Source of the DNA: Sulfuricella sp. T08
GTDB taxonomy: Bacteria; Pseudomonadota; Gammaproteobacteria; Burkholderiales; Sulfuricellaceae
Reading direction: 5' to 3'
Length of the DNA stretch: 56,219 bases
NCBI RefSeq assembly: GCF_000971475.1
Contig: NZ_DF967541.1
Location: 1-56,219, forward strand
Under the pieces are notes generated by a model, which was not told the DNA's origin, did not search any database, and saw nothing but the letters and a program-made list of their open reading frames with translations. Both the position numbers and the translations under genes were made by a program. This document shows positions 17,325 through 28,400 of the stretch, piece by piece. Each line of letters opens with the position of its first letter. The first letter of the stretch is position 1.

Positions 17325-17530
17325 GGTCCACTCCTCACACTCGGCAGCAGAAACGATTGCAGATTCGATGCGGACGCATTGATTTTTAGTTCAGACTATT
17401 AAATCCAGTATAGGTTCTTCTCTGGGATTAGTGCTGAAAAGGCAATATTGCAGGGGAAAGAGTGTTATAAAACCTAATTGACTGAATAGACAGTAATAAA
17501 ATTAATCGATGGAGATGTACGGCTGATGGT

Positions 17531-17562
17531 ACTCACCCGTCCGAGGAGGTGGGCGGGTGAGT
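17531..17562 (-). terminator. Strong hairpin after the copper chaperone gene
   Basis: ACTCACCCGTCC (17531-17542) pairs with GGGCGGGTGAGT (17551-17562) with one mismatch, eight bases past the PCu(A)C stop on the minus strand. No U-run follows, so it may protect the 3' end rather than terminate by itself. Confidence 0.45.
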
Positions 17563-17569
17563 GCGTGGA

Positions 17570-18070
17570 TTAGTGCTTCATTCCTTCATGGTCATGCATC
17601 ATTTCCATTTTCATTTCAGTCTGGATCTTGCGCACCGGCGCTTCAACTTTCTTGCTGCTGCCGTCCTCGAAGGTCAGCGTGATCGCTACGTTGTCGCCTT
17701 CCTTGATGTCCTGTTTCAGGCCGATCAGCATCACGTGCAAGCTGCCGGGTTTGAGCACGGCTTCGCCCTTGCTCTTGATCTCGATGTCCTTGACCGGGCG
17801 CATTTTCATTACGCCACCCTCGTTGGTATGGGTATGTAATTCAGTCGCCTTGGCAACAGTGCTTTCTGCCTTGACGACTTTGTGATCCTTGCTGTCGGCA
17901 TTTTTGAGCACCATGAACGCCCCGGTGTTGGTCATGCCGGGTGGTGCCAAGCGTACGAAAGGGTCGTTGGCTGAAACGCTCTCCGCGGCGGAACCCGCCA
18001 GTGCCGGCGCAGCAATCAAGGTGCCCAGAATGCAAGCGGCGATGCGGATGGAATGGAACTTGTCAGTCAT
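17570..18070 (-). CDS. PCu(A)C-family periplasmic copper chaperone
   Basis: A 166-residue protein with a signal peptide (HSIRIAACILGTLIAAPALAGSA). The copper site of the family is visible as Met/His ligands: GAFMVLKNAD, then ELHTHTNEGGVMKMRPV. A His/Met-rich tail (MKMEMMHDHEGMKH) adds possible copper ligands. These proteins carry Cu(I) to SCO or to the CuA site of cytochrome oxidase. It is the last gene of a three-gene unit with SCO and a FixH-like protein, 25 bases after SCO. Confidence 0.93.
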   Translation of the reverse strand: MTDKFHSIRIAACILGTLIAAPALAGSAAESVSANDPFVRLAPPGMTNTGAFMVLKNADSKDHKVVKAESTVAKATELHTHTNEGGVMKMRPVKDIEIKSKGEAVLKPGSLHVMLIGLKQDIKEGDNVAITLTFEDGSSKKVEAPVRKIQTEMKMEMMHDHEGMKH

Positions 18071-18095
18071 GCTTCTCTCCTTCGGTTGGTAAAAT

Positions 18096-18704
18096 TTATT
18101 TCATTTGCATTGCAGCGCGGATCGCTTCGACGACCTGTGCCGGGGGGGTGCCGTGATCGAGGGCCTTGAACAGGCTGCCGTCGGGTGCAATGACGTAAGT
18201 GTACGCGGAATGGTCTACTACGTAACCCCCGGCCGAGGCGGTATTCTGCTTTGCATAGCTCGCGCCGTAAAGTTTAGCAACTTTGGCTATTTCTTCCGGG
18301 GTGCCACTCAGGCCCACGATGCTGGGGTGGAAATAGGCGGTGTAGGTCTTGAGCTTGTCCAACTTGTCGCGCTCCGGGTCCACCGTGACGAACAGCATCT
18401 GCACTTTATCAAGTTCATCCTTGTCGAGCGAGGCAAGCGCCTGGGAGGTGAAACCGAGCGAAGTCGGGCAGATATCCGGACAGAAGGTATAACCGAAATA
18501 CAGCAGCACCACCTTGCCTTTCAGATCATGCAGTGCCAGCGGGCCGCTCGGCGAGTGCAGGGTGAAGTCTCCACCCCGGGGTACTTCCGCCAAGCCTAGC
18601 GGAGAGTGTATGCCGGATTGGGTGCCGGAGGGCTGCCACAGCGTAATGGCCCAGACGAGCAGCAGGCTGAGCGCTAAAATGATGCCGACAAGAAATTTTT
18701 TCAT
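18096..18704 (-). CDS. SCO1/SenC-family copper metallochaperone
   Basis: A 202-residue protein from the ATG at 18704; the longer open frame overlaps the upstream gene. One N-terminal membrane anchor (FLVGIILALSLLLVWAITLW) places a thioredoxin-fold domain in the periplasm. The copper ligands are the CxxxC in FGYTFCPDICPTS and the distal His in VDHSAYTYV. It works with PCu(A)C in assembling CuA of heme-copper oxidases, or in thiol redox control. No oxidase subunit genes are in the window. It begins four bases after the preceding stop. Confidence 0.95.
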   Translation of the reverse strand: MKKFLVGIILALSLLLVWAITLWQPSGTQSGIHSPLGLAEVPRGGDFTLHSPSGPLALHDLKGKVVLLYFGYTFCPDICPTSLGFTSQALASLDKDELDKVQMLFVTVDPERDKLDKLKTYTAYFHPSIVGLSGTPEEIAKVAKLYGASYAKQNTASAGGYVVDHSAYTYVIAPDGSLFKALDHGTPPAQVVEAIRAAMQMK

Positions 18705-18708
18705 GGTT

Positions 18709-19182
18709 TTATCGTTTTGTTTCAAATCTGAATGGCACCGCAATGCGCTTGCCGTCGGACTCGACCAGTACGGTCGCCTGCCAGGCCATTTTATCGCGTA
18801 CGCACACCGGCAGCGTGGCTTCTCCTGTGAACAGGCCATCCTTGCCGGGCACCAGGCGCGGGCGGTTGAAAGCCATCTTCATGTCCACGCCGGCGAAATC
18901 CACTTCCACCGAGCCGGCCTTGAAGCCGGTGGCCCGCACTTGCAGCCTGAGTGGTTTCAGCACCGGGATCGGCCGGGGCTCCAGGGAGAATTCCAGGCGC
19001 CCTCCACCGGGTAGTGAGGTGGCGCACGGCCCTTGTTGCAGATCGCAAGCCGCATTCAGCGGCAGGCTGATTTTTTGCGGCGGGTTGAGCAGGGGCGACA
19101 GCTTGACCGCTGCCGTAATGGCCAAGGCTGCAGCCAGCAATACTATAATGCCCCATAACAATTTATCCGAAAAAGATTTCAT
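18709..19182 (-). CDS. Membrane-anchored FixH-like protein
   Basis: A 157-residue protein with one N-terminal membrane helix (LWGIIVLLAAALAITAAV) and a periplasmic beta-rich domain resembling FixH/YtkA-type immunoglobulin-like folds. A cysteine pair (ACDLQQGPC) and a Met-rich strand (VDMKMAF) are the visible possible metal ligands. It is the first gene of the unit with SCO and PCu(A)C, which suggests a part in copper handling. The family match is by general appearance, so I leave the function open. The 253 bases upstream to 19435 show no gene. Confidence 0.6.
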   Translation of the reverse strand: MKSFSDKLLWGIIVLLAAALAITAAVKLSPLLNPPQKISLPLNAACDLQQGPCATSLPGGGRLEFSLEPRPIPVLKPLRLQVRATGFKAGSVEVDFAGVDMKMAFNRPRLVPGKDGLFTGEATLPVCVRDKMAWQATVLVESDGKRIAVPFRFETKR

Positions 19183-19435
19183 AGGCTTGTCGCAAGAAGT
19201 GTGCCTGAAATAGAGGCAATTAAATCAATGTGCTTCATGGCGGCGTCTGTGTCAAATGGCGCGTGTCGTGGAATGCCGCACACCAGATCGCGGTCTCGAT
19301 GCGCGCTCCGAGGAGGTCGTGGTATGAGCACGGTGGCTGTGCCGTCAGCATGACCGGGTCACCTATAGAATGGATTGTAACGCGAACCACAGCGTAATCG
19401 CCTTACGACAGGTAATTTACACTATCCCTGTATCG

Positions 19436-20200
19436 CTAAAATCGCAGCCCAACGGACAAACGGGTCTGATCCTCAGCCGTGAAATTGACCTTCCGGTCCT
19501 GCGCCAACCTGAAAAAGATATCCCGGTAGTCGTAGGTCACTGAAAGCGCTTTGCCGGACACTAATTCGTCATCGGCAGTTGCACGACCATGCTTGCTCGA
19601 CAAATCCACTGTCCACCGCTGATGCTCGTCCGGCAACATGCGCCAGACTGCGTGCGTAACAGTTTGGCCGGTGTGAAGGCGGTTGTCCTTGACGGTAAAT
19701 ATCGAGAGGGTTGATTTAGGCAGCAGGCGTGTCCCGAGCCCATAGACGATGGAATCGTTCGGGTCAAAATTGAGGTTGTAGTAGTCACGTGCGTTGGTCC
19801 TCCCAAAACCAAGCAGTGCATAGATTGAGTCGCCGATCTGGGCGTTGATGGAGCCCCCGACGAAGCCGTGAGTAGCCAGTTGCAATGAGGGTACCAACTG
19901 GCCGTAGGGAATTTGCGCCGTGTATTCGTAGCCGGTGCGGGTCTGCTCAAATTCGCTGCCGCGCTGGTAGTAGCCTAGCCAAATGGCATGGGGGCCATGA
20001 TTCGCACGCAGATTGAGATCGGTCGCATCCTTTTCGTGGGTGGTGACATAGTAGGAGGGGGTGAGCTTGAAAGCCCAGGCGTCGGCCGCTACAACACCCG
20101 CATCGCCCAGCGTTGCGGTATCTGCATACACCCCGGATATACCCAACAGCGTTCCATACACTCCAGCCCTGACGACCATCTTCAAGTTACCCACGAGCAC
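19436..20200 (-). CDS. Putative outer membrane beta-barrel protein
   Basis: A 254-residue protein with a signal sequence ending near VYA, repeated amphipathic strands, and a terminal Phe (RLSVGLRF) typical of outer membrane barrels. I do not recognise the family. The GTG at 20200 is chosen because GGAGG lies five bases upstream; ATG 20179 is the alternative. It is the last gene of the probable oprB-mgtA-DUF1345 unit, 48 bases after the DUF1345 gene. Confidence 0.65.
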   Translation of the reverse strand: MLVGNLKMVVRAGVYGTLLGISGVYADTATLGDAGVVAADAWAFKLTPSYYVTTHEKDATDLNLRANHGPHAIWLGYYQRGSEFEQTRTGYEYTAQIPYGQLVPSLQLATHGFVGGSINAQIGDSIYALLGFGRTNARDYYNLNFDPNDSIVYGLGTRLLPKSTLSIFTVKDNRLHTGQTVTHAVWRMLPDEHQRWTVDLSSKHGRATADDELVSGKALSVTYDYRDIFFRLAQDRKVNFTAEDQTRLSVGLRF

Positions 20201-20248
20201 CGCTTCCTCCGATTTGTTCGTCGCCAGTAAATCGCACTACATACATGC

Positions 20249-20935
20249 TTATATCAAGCCAGACGCAATATTAATGGTTAAGGCCACCAAAGTGGTATTG
20301 AAAAAGAATGCCAATACGCAGTGTACCAGCCCTGTTCTTCGCATCGCCCTGCTAGTGAAACTTACGTCAGCCGTCTGGCCAGAGGTTCCTATCACGCAGG
20401 CAAAATAAAGAAAATCGCTATAGTCCGGCGCAGATGCATTGGGGAATTCCAGCCCACCCGAACCGCCGCGCTCTTTAGTGACATAGAAGTCATGTGCATA
20501 ATGCAACGCAAACATTACTTGAGTAAATGCCCATGAAGACAGGATAGTCAGCACGGCGAGAGCGATGTGCGCATACCTGAGCATGCCGTGCATGTCCTTG
20601 ACTACACCAAGTTGCGCAAAGATTGCGCCGAGAGAGACAATGGCAGCGACGATCACCATTCCCAGAACGACAAATTTTCCATCGTCTTGCGCTATGGCGC
20701 GGGTGCGCATTTTTTCACGTTCAGTCCAGAACATCATGCGAGCCGCCAACATCAAATACAGCCACGCCCCGACATTCCAGCCGACAATCGCCCGTGTAAT
20801 TTCGTGCAACGCTAAAGATCTTGGTAAAAAAAATACAATCAGTACTCCGACCAGAATCGAGCTGAATAGTCTGGGTCGTGAAAGGATAAGGCGTAAGAAA
20901 ATTGGGCGGTAGGCTGAATTAGGGATGTCTGTCAT
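20249..20935 (-). CDS. DUF1345-family membrane protein
   Basis: A 228-residue integral membrane protein with about five hydrophobic helices and the DUF1345 signatures [18 protein letters not shown] and HYAHDFY, followed by [23 protein letters not shown]. The family is uncharacterised; the conserved central segment with TSGQTADV resembles the selectivity region of small two-helix channels only in outline. It starts 34 bases after mgtA on the same strand, which hints at a linked role in ion homeostasis. Confidence 0.85.
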   Translation of the reverse strand: MTDIPNSAYRPIFLRLILSRPRLFSSILVGVLIVFFLPRSLALHEITRAIVGWNVGAWLYLMLAARMMFWTEREKMRTRAIAQDDGKFVVLGMVIVAAIVSLGAIFAQLGVVKDMHGMLRYAHIALAVLTILSSWAFTQVMFALHYAHDFYVTKERGGSGGLEFPNASAPDYSDFLYFACVIGTSGQTADVSFTSRAMRRTGLVHCVLAFFFNTTLVALTINIASGLI

Positions 20936-20969
20936 GTGGTCATGGGAGCTGAATTTAATTTGAACGGGC

Positions 20970-23732
20970 TCATTGCCAGCCGTAGCGGCGAGTGTAATAC
21001 CTTTTCATCGCTTGAGTCAGCACCATATAGCCCACCAGGATTGCCGCCAGGAACGCGAAGTATAACGGCGGTAGCGCCTGGAGTTTGAAATAGTGAGCGA
21101 ACGGCCCCATCGGCACGAGAATGCCAGCGATCATGACGCCCATCGTCGTCACCAGTAACGGCCAACCAGGACGGCTCTGGATGAACGGGATTTTCTGCGT
21201 GCGGATCATGTGTACGATCAACGTTTGCGACAGCAGCCCCTCGATGAACCAGCCGGACTGGAACAGCGATTGATCGGCCGGTGTGTTGGCGCTGAAAACG
21301 AACCACATCAGTGTGTAGGTGGTGAGATCGAATATCGAGCTGACCGGTCCGAAGAACACCATGAAGCGACCGATATTTTCCGGGTTCCAGCGTTGTGGTA
21401 GCTTGACCTGTTCCTCGTCGACGTTGTCGAAGGGGATCGCGATCTGCGAGATGTCGTAGAGCAGGTTCTGCACCAGCAGATGCAGCGGCAGCATCGGCAG
21501 GAACGGCAGGAACACGCTCGCCACCAGCACCGAGAATACGTTGCCGAAGTTGGAGCTGGCCGTCATCTTGATGTACTTGAGCATGTTAGCGAAAGTCCTT
21601 CGACCCTCGATCACGCCTTCTTCCAGCACCATCAGGCTTTTTTCCAGCAGGATGATATCGGCGGCTTCCTTGGCGATATCCACTGCGGTATCCACCGAAA
21701 TGCCGATATCCGCAGCGCGCAGGGCGGGCGCATCGTTGATGCCGTCGCCCATGAATCCGACCACGTGGCCATTGCCGCGCAGTGCCTGGACAATGCGTTC
21801 CTTGTGGGCCGGGCTGAGCTTGGCGAAGATGTGGTTTTGCTCTGCCGCGATGGCAAGTTCAGCATCGTTCATCGCCTCGATGTCGGCGCCAAGCAGTACC
21901 TTGTCATCAGGCAGGCCGACCTCGCGACAGATCTTGGCCGTCACTCGCTCATTGTCGCCGGTCAGTATCTTGACGTCGACCCCGTGCCCTCGCAGCGCCG
22001 CCAGCGCCGGCTCGGCGGATTCCTTGGGCGGATCGAGGAAGGCGATGTAGCCGACCAGGGTCAGTTCCGATTCATCGGCTACGCCATAGATTTCCTTTGT
22101 CGGCGGCAATTCCTTGGCGGCAACCGCTACGACCCGCAAACCCTCCTCGTTGAGGGCTGCCGTCACCTCGCTCAACTGGGCGAGCAGTTCCGGCGTCAGC
22201 GGCTCAGTCCTTTCGGCGTGCTGAACACGGGTACACGCAGCGAGGATTTCCTCCACCGCACCCTTGCAGATCAGCAGATGATGCTCGTCATGCTCGGCGA
22301 CCACCACCGACATGCGCCGACGTGTGAAGTCGAACGGGATCTCGTCCACCTTGCGGAAGGCCGTGGCGATTTCCAGCTCCTGGTGCACCTCGGCATGCTC
22401 CAGCACCGCCACATCGAGCAGGTTTTTCAACCCGGTCTGGTAGTAGCTGTTGAGATAAGCGTATTCCAACACCGTGTCGGATTCCTCGCCGAACACGCCG
22501 GTATGACGCGCGAGAAAAATCTTGTCCTGGGTGAGGGTGCCAGTCTTGTCGGTGCACAGCACATCCATCGCGCCGAAGTTCTGGATGGCGTCGAGGCGCT
22601 TGACGATCACCTTCTTGCGCGACAGCAGCACCGCCCCCTTGGCCAGCGTCGAGGTGACGATCATCGGCAGCATCTCGGGCGTCAGGCCGACGGCGACGGA
22701 AAGCGCGAACAGGAACGCCTCCAGCCAGTCTCCTTTGGTGAAACCGTTGATGAGCAGGACCAGTGGTGACATCACCAGCATGAAGCGGATCAGCAGCCAG
22801 CTCACCTTGTTGATGCCAGACTGGAACGCCGTCTGCACGCGCCCGGTAGCGGTGACCCGCGCGGCCAGCGCGCCGAAGTAGGTGCTGTTGCCGGTAGTCA
22901 CTACCACCGCCATGGCTGTACCGCTCACCACGTTGGTGCCCATGAACAGGATGTTTTCGAGTTCAACCGGGTTGGAAGTATCCACTCTCTGGGTAACGAA
23001 TTTCTCCACTGGCAGGGATTCGCCGGTCATGGCCGCCTGGCTGACGAACAGGTCTTTCGCCGAAAGTACCCGCAGATCGGCCGGGATCATGTCGCCGGCC
23101 GAGAGCAGCACCAGATCGCCGGGCACCAGCATCTTGATCGGTACCTCCGTCTTGTGCGGACCTTTGGGATGCAGCATGGCATGGAAGTAGCGGCGCGCCT
23201 CCTCGGCGGCATCCTGAGCCAGGTCGCGGCGCAGCACGGTAGCGGTGTTGCTGACCATTTCCTTGAGCTTGTCGGCAGCCCGGTTGGACTTCGCCTCCTG
23301 CCAGAAGCGGAGCAGCGTCGACAGCACCACCATCGAGGAGATGACGATGGCCGCCTTCATATCCTCGGTGTAGTAAGAGATGGCGGCAAGCACCGTCAGC
23401 AGCAGGTTGAACGGGTTCTTGTAGCAGTGCCACAGGTGCGCCCACCAGGGCAGCGGCTTCTCGTGTTCGACCTCGTTCAGGCCGATGTGATCGCGGATGT
23501 TTTCGGCCTGGGTTTCGCTCAGACCATCCAGATGTGTGTCGAGCCGCGACAGCAAAGCGTCGGCATCGCTGCGCGAAGCCTCAAGCAAAGTATGGGCGAG
23601 CGTCGGCGGCACCTCACGCGGCACCGGCGTACCTCTGAGTGCTTCGAGGATCGCCAACCTGCGGTAGTGCCGCGAGATGGCGCGGGTGCGAACGAATCCG
23701 GCGAAAAATTCCTTCATGAAGGAAATGTTCAT
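20970..23732 (-). CDS. mgtA: Magnesium-translocating P-type ATPase (P3B)
   Basis: A 920-residue P-type ATPase of the MgtA/MgtB class, full length. It has an N-terminal cytoplasmic extension, the TGES actuator loop ([13 protein letters not shown]), the phosphorylation motif DKTGTLT, the hinge GDGINDAP and about ten membrane helices, with the class motif [16 protein letters not shown] in helix 4. It imports Mg2+ into the cytoplasm. It follows oprB by 20 bases and precedes DUF1345 by 34, so the four genes are likely one transcript. Regulation by Mg2+ would have to act upstream of oprB, where the long leader region lies. Confidence 0.93.
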   Translation of the reverse strand: MNISFMKEFFAGFVRTRAISRHYRRLAILEALRGTPVPREVPPTLAHTLLEASRSDADALLSRLDTHLDGLSETQAENIRDHIGLNEVEHEKPLPWWAHLWHCYKNPFNLLLTVLAAISYYTEDMKAAIVISSMVVLSTLLRFWQEAKSNRAADKLKEMVSNTATVLRRDLAQDAAEEARRYFHAMLHPKGPHKTEVPIKMLVPGDLVLLSAGDMIPADLRVLSAKDLFVSQAAMTGESLPVEKFVTQRVDTSNPVELENILFMGTNVVSGTAMAVVVTTGNSTYFGALAARVTATGRVQTAFQSGINKVSWLLIRFMLVMSPLVLLINGFTKGDWLEAFLFALSVAVGLTPEMLPMIVTSTLAKGAVLLSRKKVIVKRLDAIQNFGAMDVLCTDKTGTLTQDKIFLARHTGVFGEESDTVLEYAYLNSYYQTGLKNLLDVAVLEHAEVHQELEIATAFRKVDEIPFDFTRRRMSVVVAEHDEHHLLICKGAVEEILAACTRVQHAERTEPLTPELLAQLSEVTAALNEEGLRVVAVAAKELPPTKEIYGVADESELTLVGYIAFLDPPKESAEPALAALRGHGVDVKILTGDNERVTAKICREVGLPDDKVLLGADIEAMNDAELAIAAEQNHIFAKLSPAHKERIVQALRGNGHVVGFMGDGINDAPALRAADIGISVDTAVDIAKEAADIILLEKSLMVLEEGVIEGRRTFANMLKYIKMTASSNFGNVFSVLVASVFLPFLPMLPLHLLVQNLLYDISQIAIPFDNVDEEQVKLPQRWNPENIGRFMVFFGPVSSIFDLTTYTLMWFVFSANTPADQSLFQSGWFIEGLLSQTLIVHMIRTQKIPFIQSRPGWPLLVTTMGVMIAGILVPMGPFAHYFKLQALPPLYFAFLAAILVGYMVLTQAMKRYYTRRYGWQ

Positions 23733-23752
23733 ATTGCTCCCCCTTTCAGGCG

Positions 23753-25096
23753 CTAAAATTCGGTGTGCAGGCGTATCGAGCCAACAGTCAGCGGGCCACG
23801 ATCCGCGTTATAAGCGGGGTTCAGTATGCGCTGCGCATCCAGCGTGATCCAGGCGCCCTTGACGACATTCAGGCTGTAATACGCTTCGGCTATGGTTTCC
23901 GGCCGATAGTTGAGCCGCCCGTCGCCGATGAAGAAGGAAATGCCGCCGGCCTCCAGATACTCGCGCCGGTCTCTGGACAAGCCATTGCGCATCAAAGCCA
24001 GGCCGACGACATCCTGCGTCCGCCCCCAGGCAGAACCCTTGATCGACAGGCCACCAGCCAGTGACTGGTCGACCTCGGTGAAGGCCCAGGTTTCGGTGCG
24101 TCCGTCCGCCTGCATGGCGCGCAGGAAAACACCCAGATTGCTGCTGAGCGCTTGCTCGATATTGACCCCCAAGCCGTATTTGATCTGCTCGCCGTTGCGC
24201 ACTTTGAAGATGTCCGGCGCTTCGCCGTGGGCAGCGCCATAGTTGATGGCGTCACGGTATCGGGCCAGCACGGCGCGGTTGCGCCAAGCCAGCACACGTA
24301 CTTTGCCGGGCTGACCGCCGATCTCATGAGCATGCTCGATTTCTACCTGGTCGCCGTAATGCTTGCCGATACTGTGATCGATAGGCAGCATGTTGGGCTC
24401 CTTGGGTCCGGTCATGCGGCCGAAGCGCAGCACCCAGTCGCCCTGATACCACTCGCCGGCGAAACCCCAGCCGAATCCGCGCGAATCCGCGGCATAATCA
24501 TAGGCGGCATAGGTCATATTTCCCCAGTTCATGAACTGGATGCGCGGGTCCTTGGCGTAGGCATTCTCATCGAACACGTCGAGGGTCGAGAAGTTGCCGG
24601 CGGTGAGCACGAAACGGTTCTTGTCCACCACGCCGGCAAGCTGGTTGATGTCGGATTCCACTTTCTCCTCGCCGCCGCCCCGGTTCCAGGTCTGGCGCAG
24701 GAACAAGCGCTGACGGTAGGCTTTCGGATTAGGACCGGCAACGCGCGTTACCTCGCCATTGGTAAAGCCGCCCAGCCCGGTCAGGTTGGAAAACGGCTCG
24801 CCCTGGGTGACTTCCGGATTGAAGTAAAGCTCGCCGCCCTGCCAGGGACGAAAGCCCAGGTAGGCGGTGGTGGTGAAAGTATAGCTGATCTCCTTGTCAG
24901 GCCGCAGGCTGTTGGGGCCGGAATAGGCGGCATTGAATCCCGGCTTCTTCTGCCAGAGATAGGTGGCCTGGATTTTGGCGCCCCAGTCTTCCACTTCTGG
25001 AGACTGGGCCCAAACTAGTGCGGGTAATGCAGCGCCGATAAAAGCCCACAAGCTGCCATTCAGGCAGCGGCGATTCAGCAAAATGCTCATGCTCAT
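23753..25096 (-). CDS. oprB: Carbohydrate-selective porin, OprB family
   Basis: A 447-residue outer membrane protein with a signal peptide (ALPALVWAQS) and a C-terminal Phe (IRLHTEF). Family signatures include EDWGAKIQATYLWQKKPGFNAAYSG near the N-terminus, AGNFSTLDVFDENAYAKDPRIQFMNWG and GWGFAGEWYQGDWVLRFG. OprB porins pass sugars across the outer membrane, although several homologues sit with unrelated transporters. Here it leads an operon with a Mg2+ ATPase, so its substrate may differ from sugar. It is preceded by a 369-base region with a large hairpin. Confidence 0.88.
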   Translation of the reverse strand: MSMSILLNRRCLNGSLWAFIGAALPALVWAQSPEVEDWGAKIQATYLWQKKPGFNAAYSGPNSLRPDKEISYTFTTTAYLGFRPWQGGELYFNPEVTQGEPFSNLTGLGGFTNGEVTRVAGPNPKAYRQRLFLRQTWNRGGGEEKVESDINQLAGVVDKNRFVLTAGNFSTLDVFDENAYAKDPRIQFMNWGNMTYAAYDYAADSRGFGWGFAGEWYQGDWVLRFGRMTGPKEPNMLPIDHSIGKHYGDQVEIEHAHEIGGQPGKVRVLAWRNRAVLARYRDAINYGAAHGEAPDIFKVRNGEQIKYGLGVNIEQALSSNLGVFLRAMQADGRTETWAFTEVDQSLAGGLSIKGSAWGRTQDVVGLALMRNGLSRDRREYLEAGGISFFIGDGRLNYRPETIAEAYYSLNVVKGAWITLDAQRILNPAYNADRGPLTVGSIRLHTEF

Positions 25097-25465
25097 CCTC
25101 GAAAATCGGGTCGATGGAGGTGGAGCCGCGCAGCGGGCATGCGTTACGAGGCATCCGTGGATGCTCGGTCAGAATCTAGTGAGTGGAAGTTTTGAAGGCG
25201 CTGGCTGATGAAAGACCCGCGCCTGGATGCCGCTTCCCGCCTTCGGCGAGATAGCAGCAGGGGAAGTCCTGCGTGTTATCTTGCCGAGAAGCCGCCGCCC
25301 ATCAAGGGTCGGCTACTACTGTCACCCGAACAAATGCCCAAAGGGGTCTCCGCAATTAACAAAACGGTGCGAAGTATAAACCTGAAATACTGCGTCAGCA
25401 AAGTGACGATTTTTTACAATATGTGTTAACCGTTAGTGGTCGTTATTTATGTGGGGAGAGCCAAA
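25097..25465 (-). promoter_or_regulatory. Gene-free leader of the oprB-mgtA unit with a 47-nt hairpin
   Basis: No coding gene is evident. A two-level hairpin lies at 25242-25288: an outer 12-pair stem (25242-25253 with 25277-25288) and an inner 5-pair stem (25257-25261 with 25268-25272). Further GC-rich complementary blocks flank it (25206-25235, 25291-25315). On the minus strand this would be the long 5' leader of oprB-mgtA. I compared it by eye with the M-box and yybP-ykoY consensus and found no convincing match. It also holds the 3' flank of czcA. Confidence 0.4.
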
Positions 25466-28400
25466 TCATTCAGCCTCCACTTTCTCTGAAAAATAAGGAT
25501 ATACCAGCGGTATAAGCAATAACGTGAAGAAGGTGGCCGACACGATTCCTCCTACGATGACCACCGCAAATGGGCGCTGCGTTTCCGAGCCAATGCCATG
25601 AGACAGCGCGGCGGGTAATAACCCCAAGCCGGCCATTAATGCGGTCATCAATATTGGACGTAGTCGTGAAACGGCCCCTTCCACCGCGCTTTCGAACGCC
25701 GATTGATTGGTGCGTGCACCGTCAATGATCTGTTCCACCATGATGACGCCGTTCTGCACCGAGATGCCCGCTACTGCGATAAAGCCGACTGCGGCGGACA
25801 CGGAAAAATGCAGGCCGACGATAGCAAGGCCGACAATGCCGCCGATCAGGGTAAACGGCACGATCGACAACACCAGCAGCGCTTTACGCACAGAACGGAA
25901 TGCCCAGAATAACAACGAGAAAATCAGAAATACCGTGATGGGGACAATGATTTCAAGTCTCTTGACAGCGCGTTGCTGGTTCTCAAACTGGCCGCCCCAG
26001 GTAATCTGATAGCCTGGCGGCAAATGCACCTGCGCTGCAACTTTCTGCTGCGCCTCTGCTACGAAGCTGCCCTGGTCGCGACCGAGCAAGTTCGCTTTTA
26101 CTGAGGCGTTTCGCCCACCCGCCTCGCGACTGATACGTGCCGCGCCTTGCCGGATGTCGATACGCGCAAGATCACCTAGTGGCACGGTGCCTGCTCCAGC
26201 GGGAAGATTGATCTGAAGCTCGGCGATATCATCGATGGAATCGCGAAAGCTTTCCTTCAGTCGTATCGTGATGTCGAAACGCCGGTCGCCTTCGAAATAG
26301 GCATTGACGGCATTGCCAGCCAGCGCGGTCTGGATCGCCGAATTGACATCCGCGACGTTGATGCCGAGTCTGGCGATCTGATCCCGGTCAATCACGATAT
26401 CCAGCTCGCTTTGCCCGCCGATTTTCACAGCAGCGACATCGGCAGCACCGGCGATACCGTTTAATATCGCTGCGATCTGCTCGCTCTTCTGGGTTAGTAT
26501 CTCCAGGTCCGGTCCGAATATCTTGACTGCGATTTCCCCCTTAACACCAGACAGTGTCTCTTCGACGTTGTCTTCGATCACTTGGGAAAAATTAGTAGGG
26601 ACGCCAGGGATCGTGCGGATTTTTGCAGACATGTCCGCAATCAGGCTTTCCTTGTTGTCGAATTTCCAGGTGTTACGCGGCTTCAGATCGGCCAGAAACT
26701 CCATGTTGTTCGGCCCCTTCGGGTCGGTACCGTCATCCGGGCGGCCTACTTGTGAAATGATATTGCCGACTTCCGGATAGCTCTGCAATATGGCGCGAAC
26801 TCGATGCTCGATTTGTTCGGTTTTTTGTAGCGAGCTGGAAGTCGGCAGACTGATCGTTAACCAGATGTTGCCTTCATCAAGTTTCGGTAGAAATTCGCTG
26901 CCGAGCATCGGCGCAAGTGCAAGCGTGAGTGCCAGGATGGCTGTCGATCCTGCCATTACCAGCGTGCGTTTTTCCTGTGCTCGCACCAACACCATCCGGT
27001 ACCAGTCCTGGATATGGTGTAGCCATACGCTGTGTTTTTCCGCCATCGGATGGCGTTTCATGGTCCATGCCAACAGGGTCGGCACCAATGTCATCGTCAG
27101 GATGATCGCGCCCAGCATGGCAAAGCTAAGTGTGAAAGCGACCGGTGAGAAAATCTTACCTTCGACGCGCTGGAAAGTAAAAATCGGAATAAAGGCGACG
27201 ATGATGATCGCTTTTGCGAACAAAATAGGATGGCCGAGTTCGACCACCGTCTGTTTGAGCGTTTCCTTGCGCCATGCATAGGGAGTTTGCCCTGGCGTTG
27301 CGTCAAGATTCTGAATGGCGAGCCGCACGATCAGGGCTTCCACCAGCACGACAGCGCTATCGATGATGATGCCGAAATCGACTGCGCCGAGCGAAATCAG
27401 ATTGGCTGGAATGCCGCGCGCATCCAGCATGATGAAGGCGAACAGCAAAGACAGCGGGATAACGGTGGCGACTATCAGCGCCGCCCGCCAGTTGCCGAGG
27501 AACACGACCAGGATCGTAATGACCAGCGCAGCACCCACCAGCAAGTTTTCGGCAACCGTGTGTACCGTATGGTCGATGAGTTCGGTGCGGTCGTAGATGG
27601 TCTTGATACGCACGCCCTTGGGCAGTTTCGCATTGAGGTCGGAGATGCTTTTCTTGATGTCCGCCACCACCTTCGCGGCATTGCTTCCCTTGCTCATCTG
27701 CACGATGCCTTCGACCACGCTGTTGTCGTGATTGAAGGCGACCACGCCGGAACGCGGACGGTGTCCGATGGTTACGTCAGCGACGTCCGATACCAGCACG
27801 GTTTTGCCGTTTTTCGCACTGACAATAACGCGTCCGATTTCTTCGAGGTGCCTGAAAATACCAAAGCCGCGCACCACCAGCGCTTCATCCCCGCGCTTGA
27901 TCAGACCGCCGCCAACGTTTGCACTGTTGTTGGTCAACGCCTGACTGACCTGGTCTATGGTGATTCCATATCGTTTCAATGCATAGGGATTGATCTGAAC
28001 CTGGTATTCCTTAACGGTGCCGCCGAAACTGACGACGTCGGCGACGCCCTGAACAATTCTGAGATTGGGACGGATAACCCAATCCTGCAAAGCCCTTACT
28101 TCGTTTGCATCCATGCCTGGCGGTGTTTCGACGATATAGCGGTAAACTTCACCAACCGCCGTCGTCAGCGGAGCAAGGCTCGGCTGAGTGCCGTTGGGGA
28201 GACTGACATTTTGCAGTTTTTCCAGTACCTGCTGCCGCGCAAAATAATCGTCTGTACCGTCGGCGAAGGTCAGGGTAACCACTGACAATCCGGTGATCGA
28301 CACCGAGCGCAACTGGGTCTGGCTCGGCACACCGCTCATTTCCCGTTCGATCGGCAGCGTAATGGTGCGTTCGACTTCTTCCGGCGCCTGACCTGGATAC

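Noticed and set aside
25208-25429. Small plus-strand open frame in the oprB leader
   Set aside because: It runs through the large hairpin, has no ribosome site and shows no protein-like pattern.
25097-25465. M-box (Mg2+) or yybP-ykoY (Mn2+) riboswitch
   Set aside because: The position before an mgtA operon is suggestive, but the conserved core sequences of either class are not present by eye.
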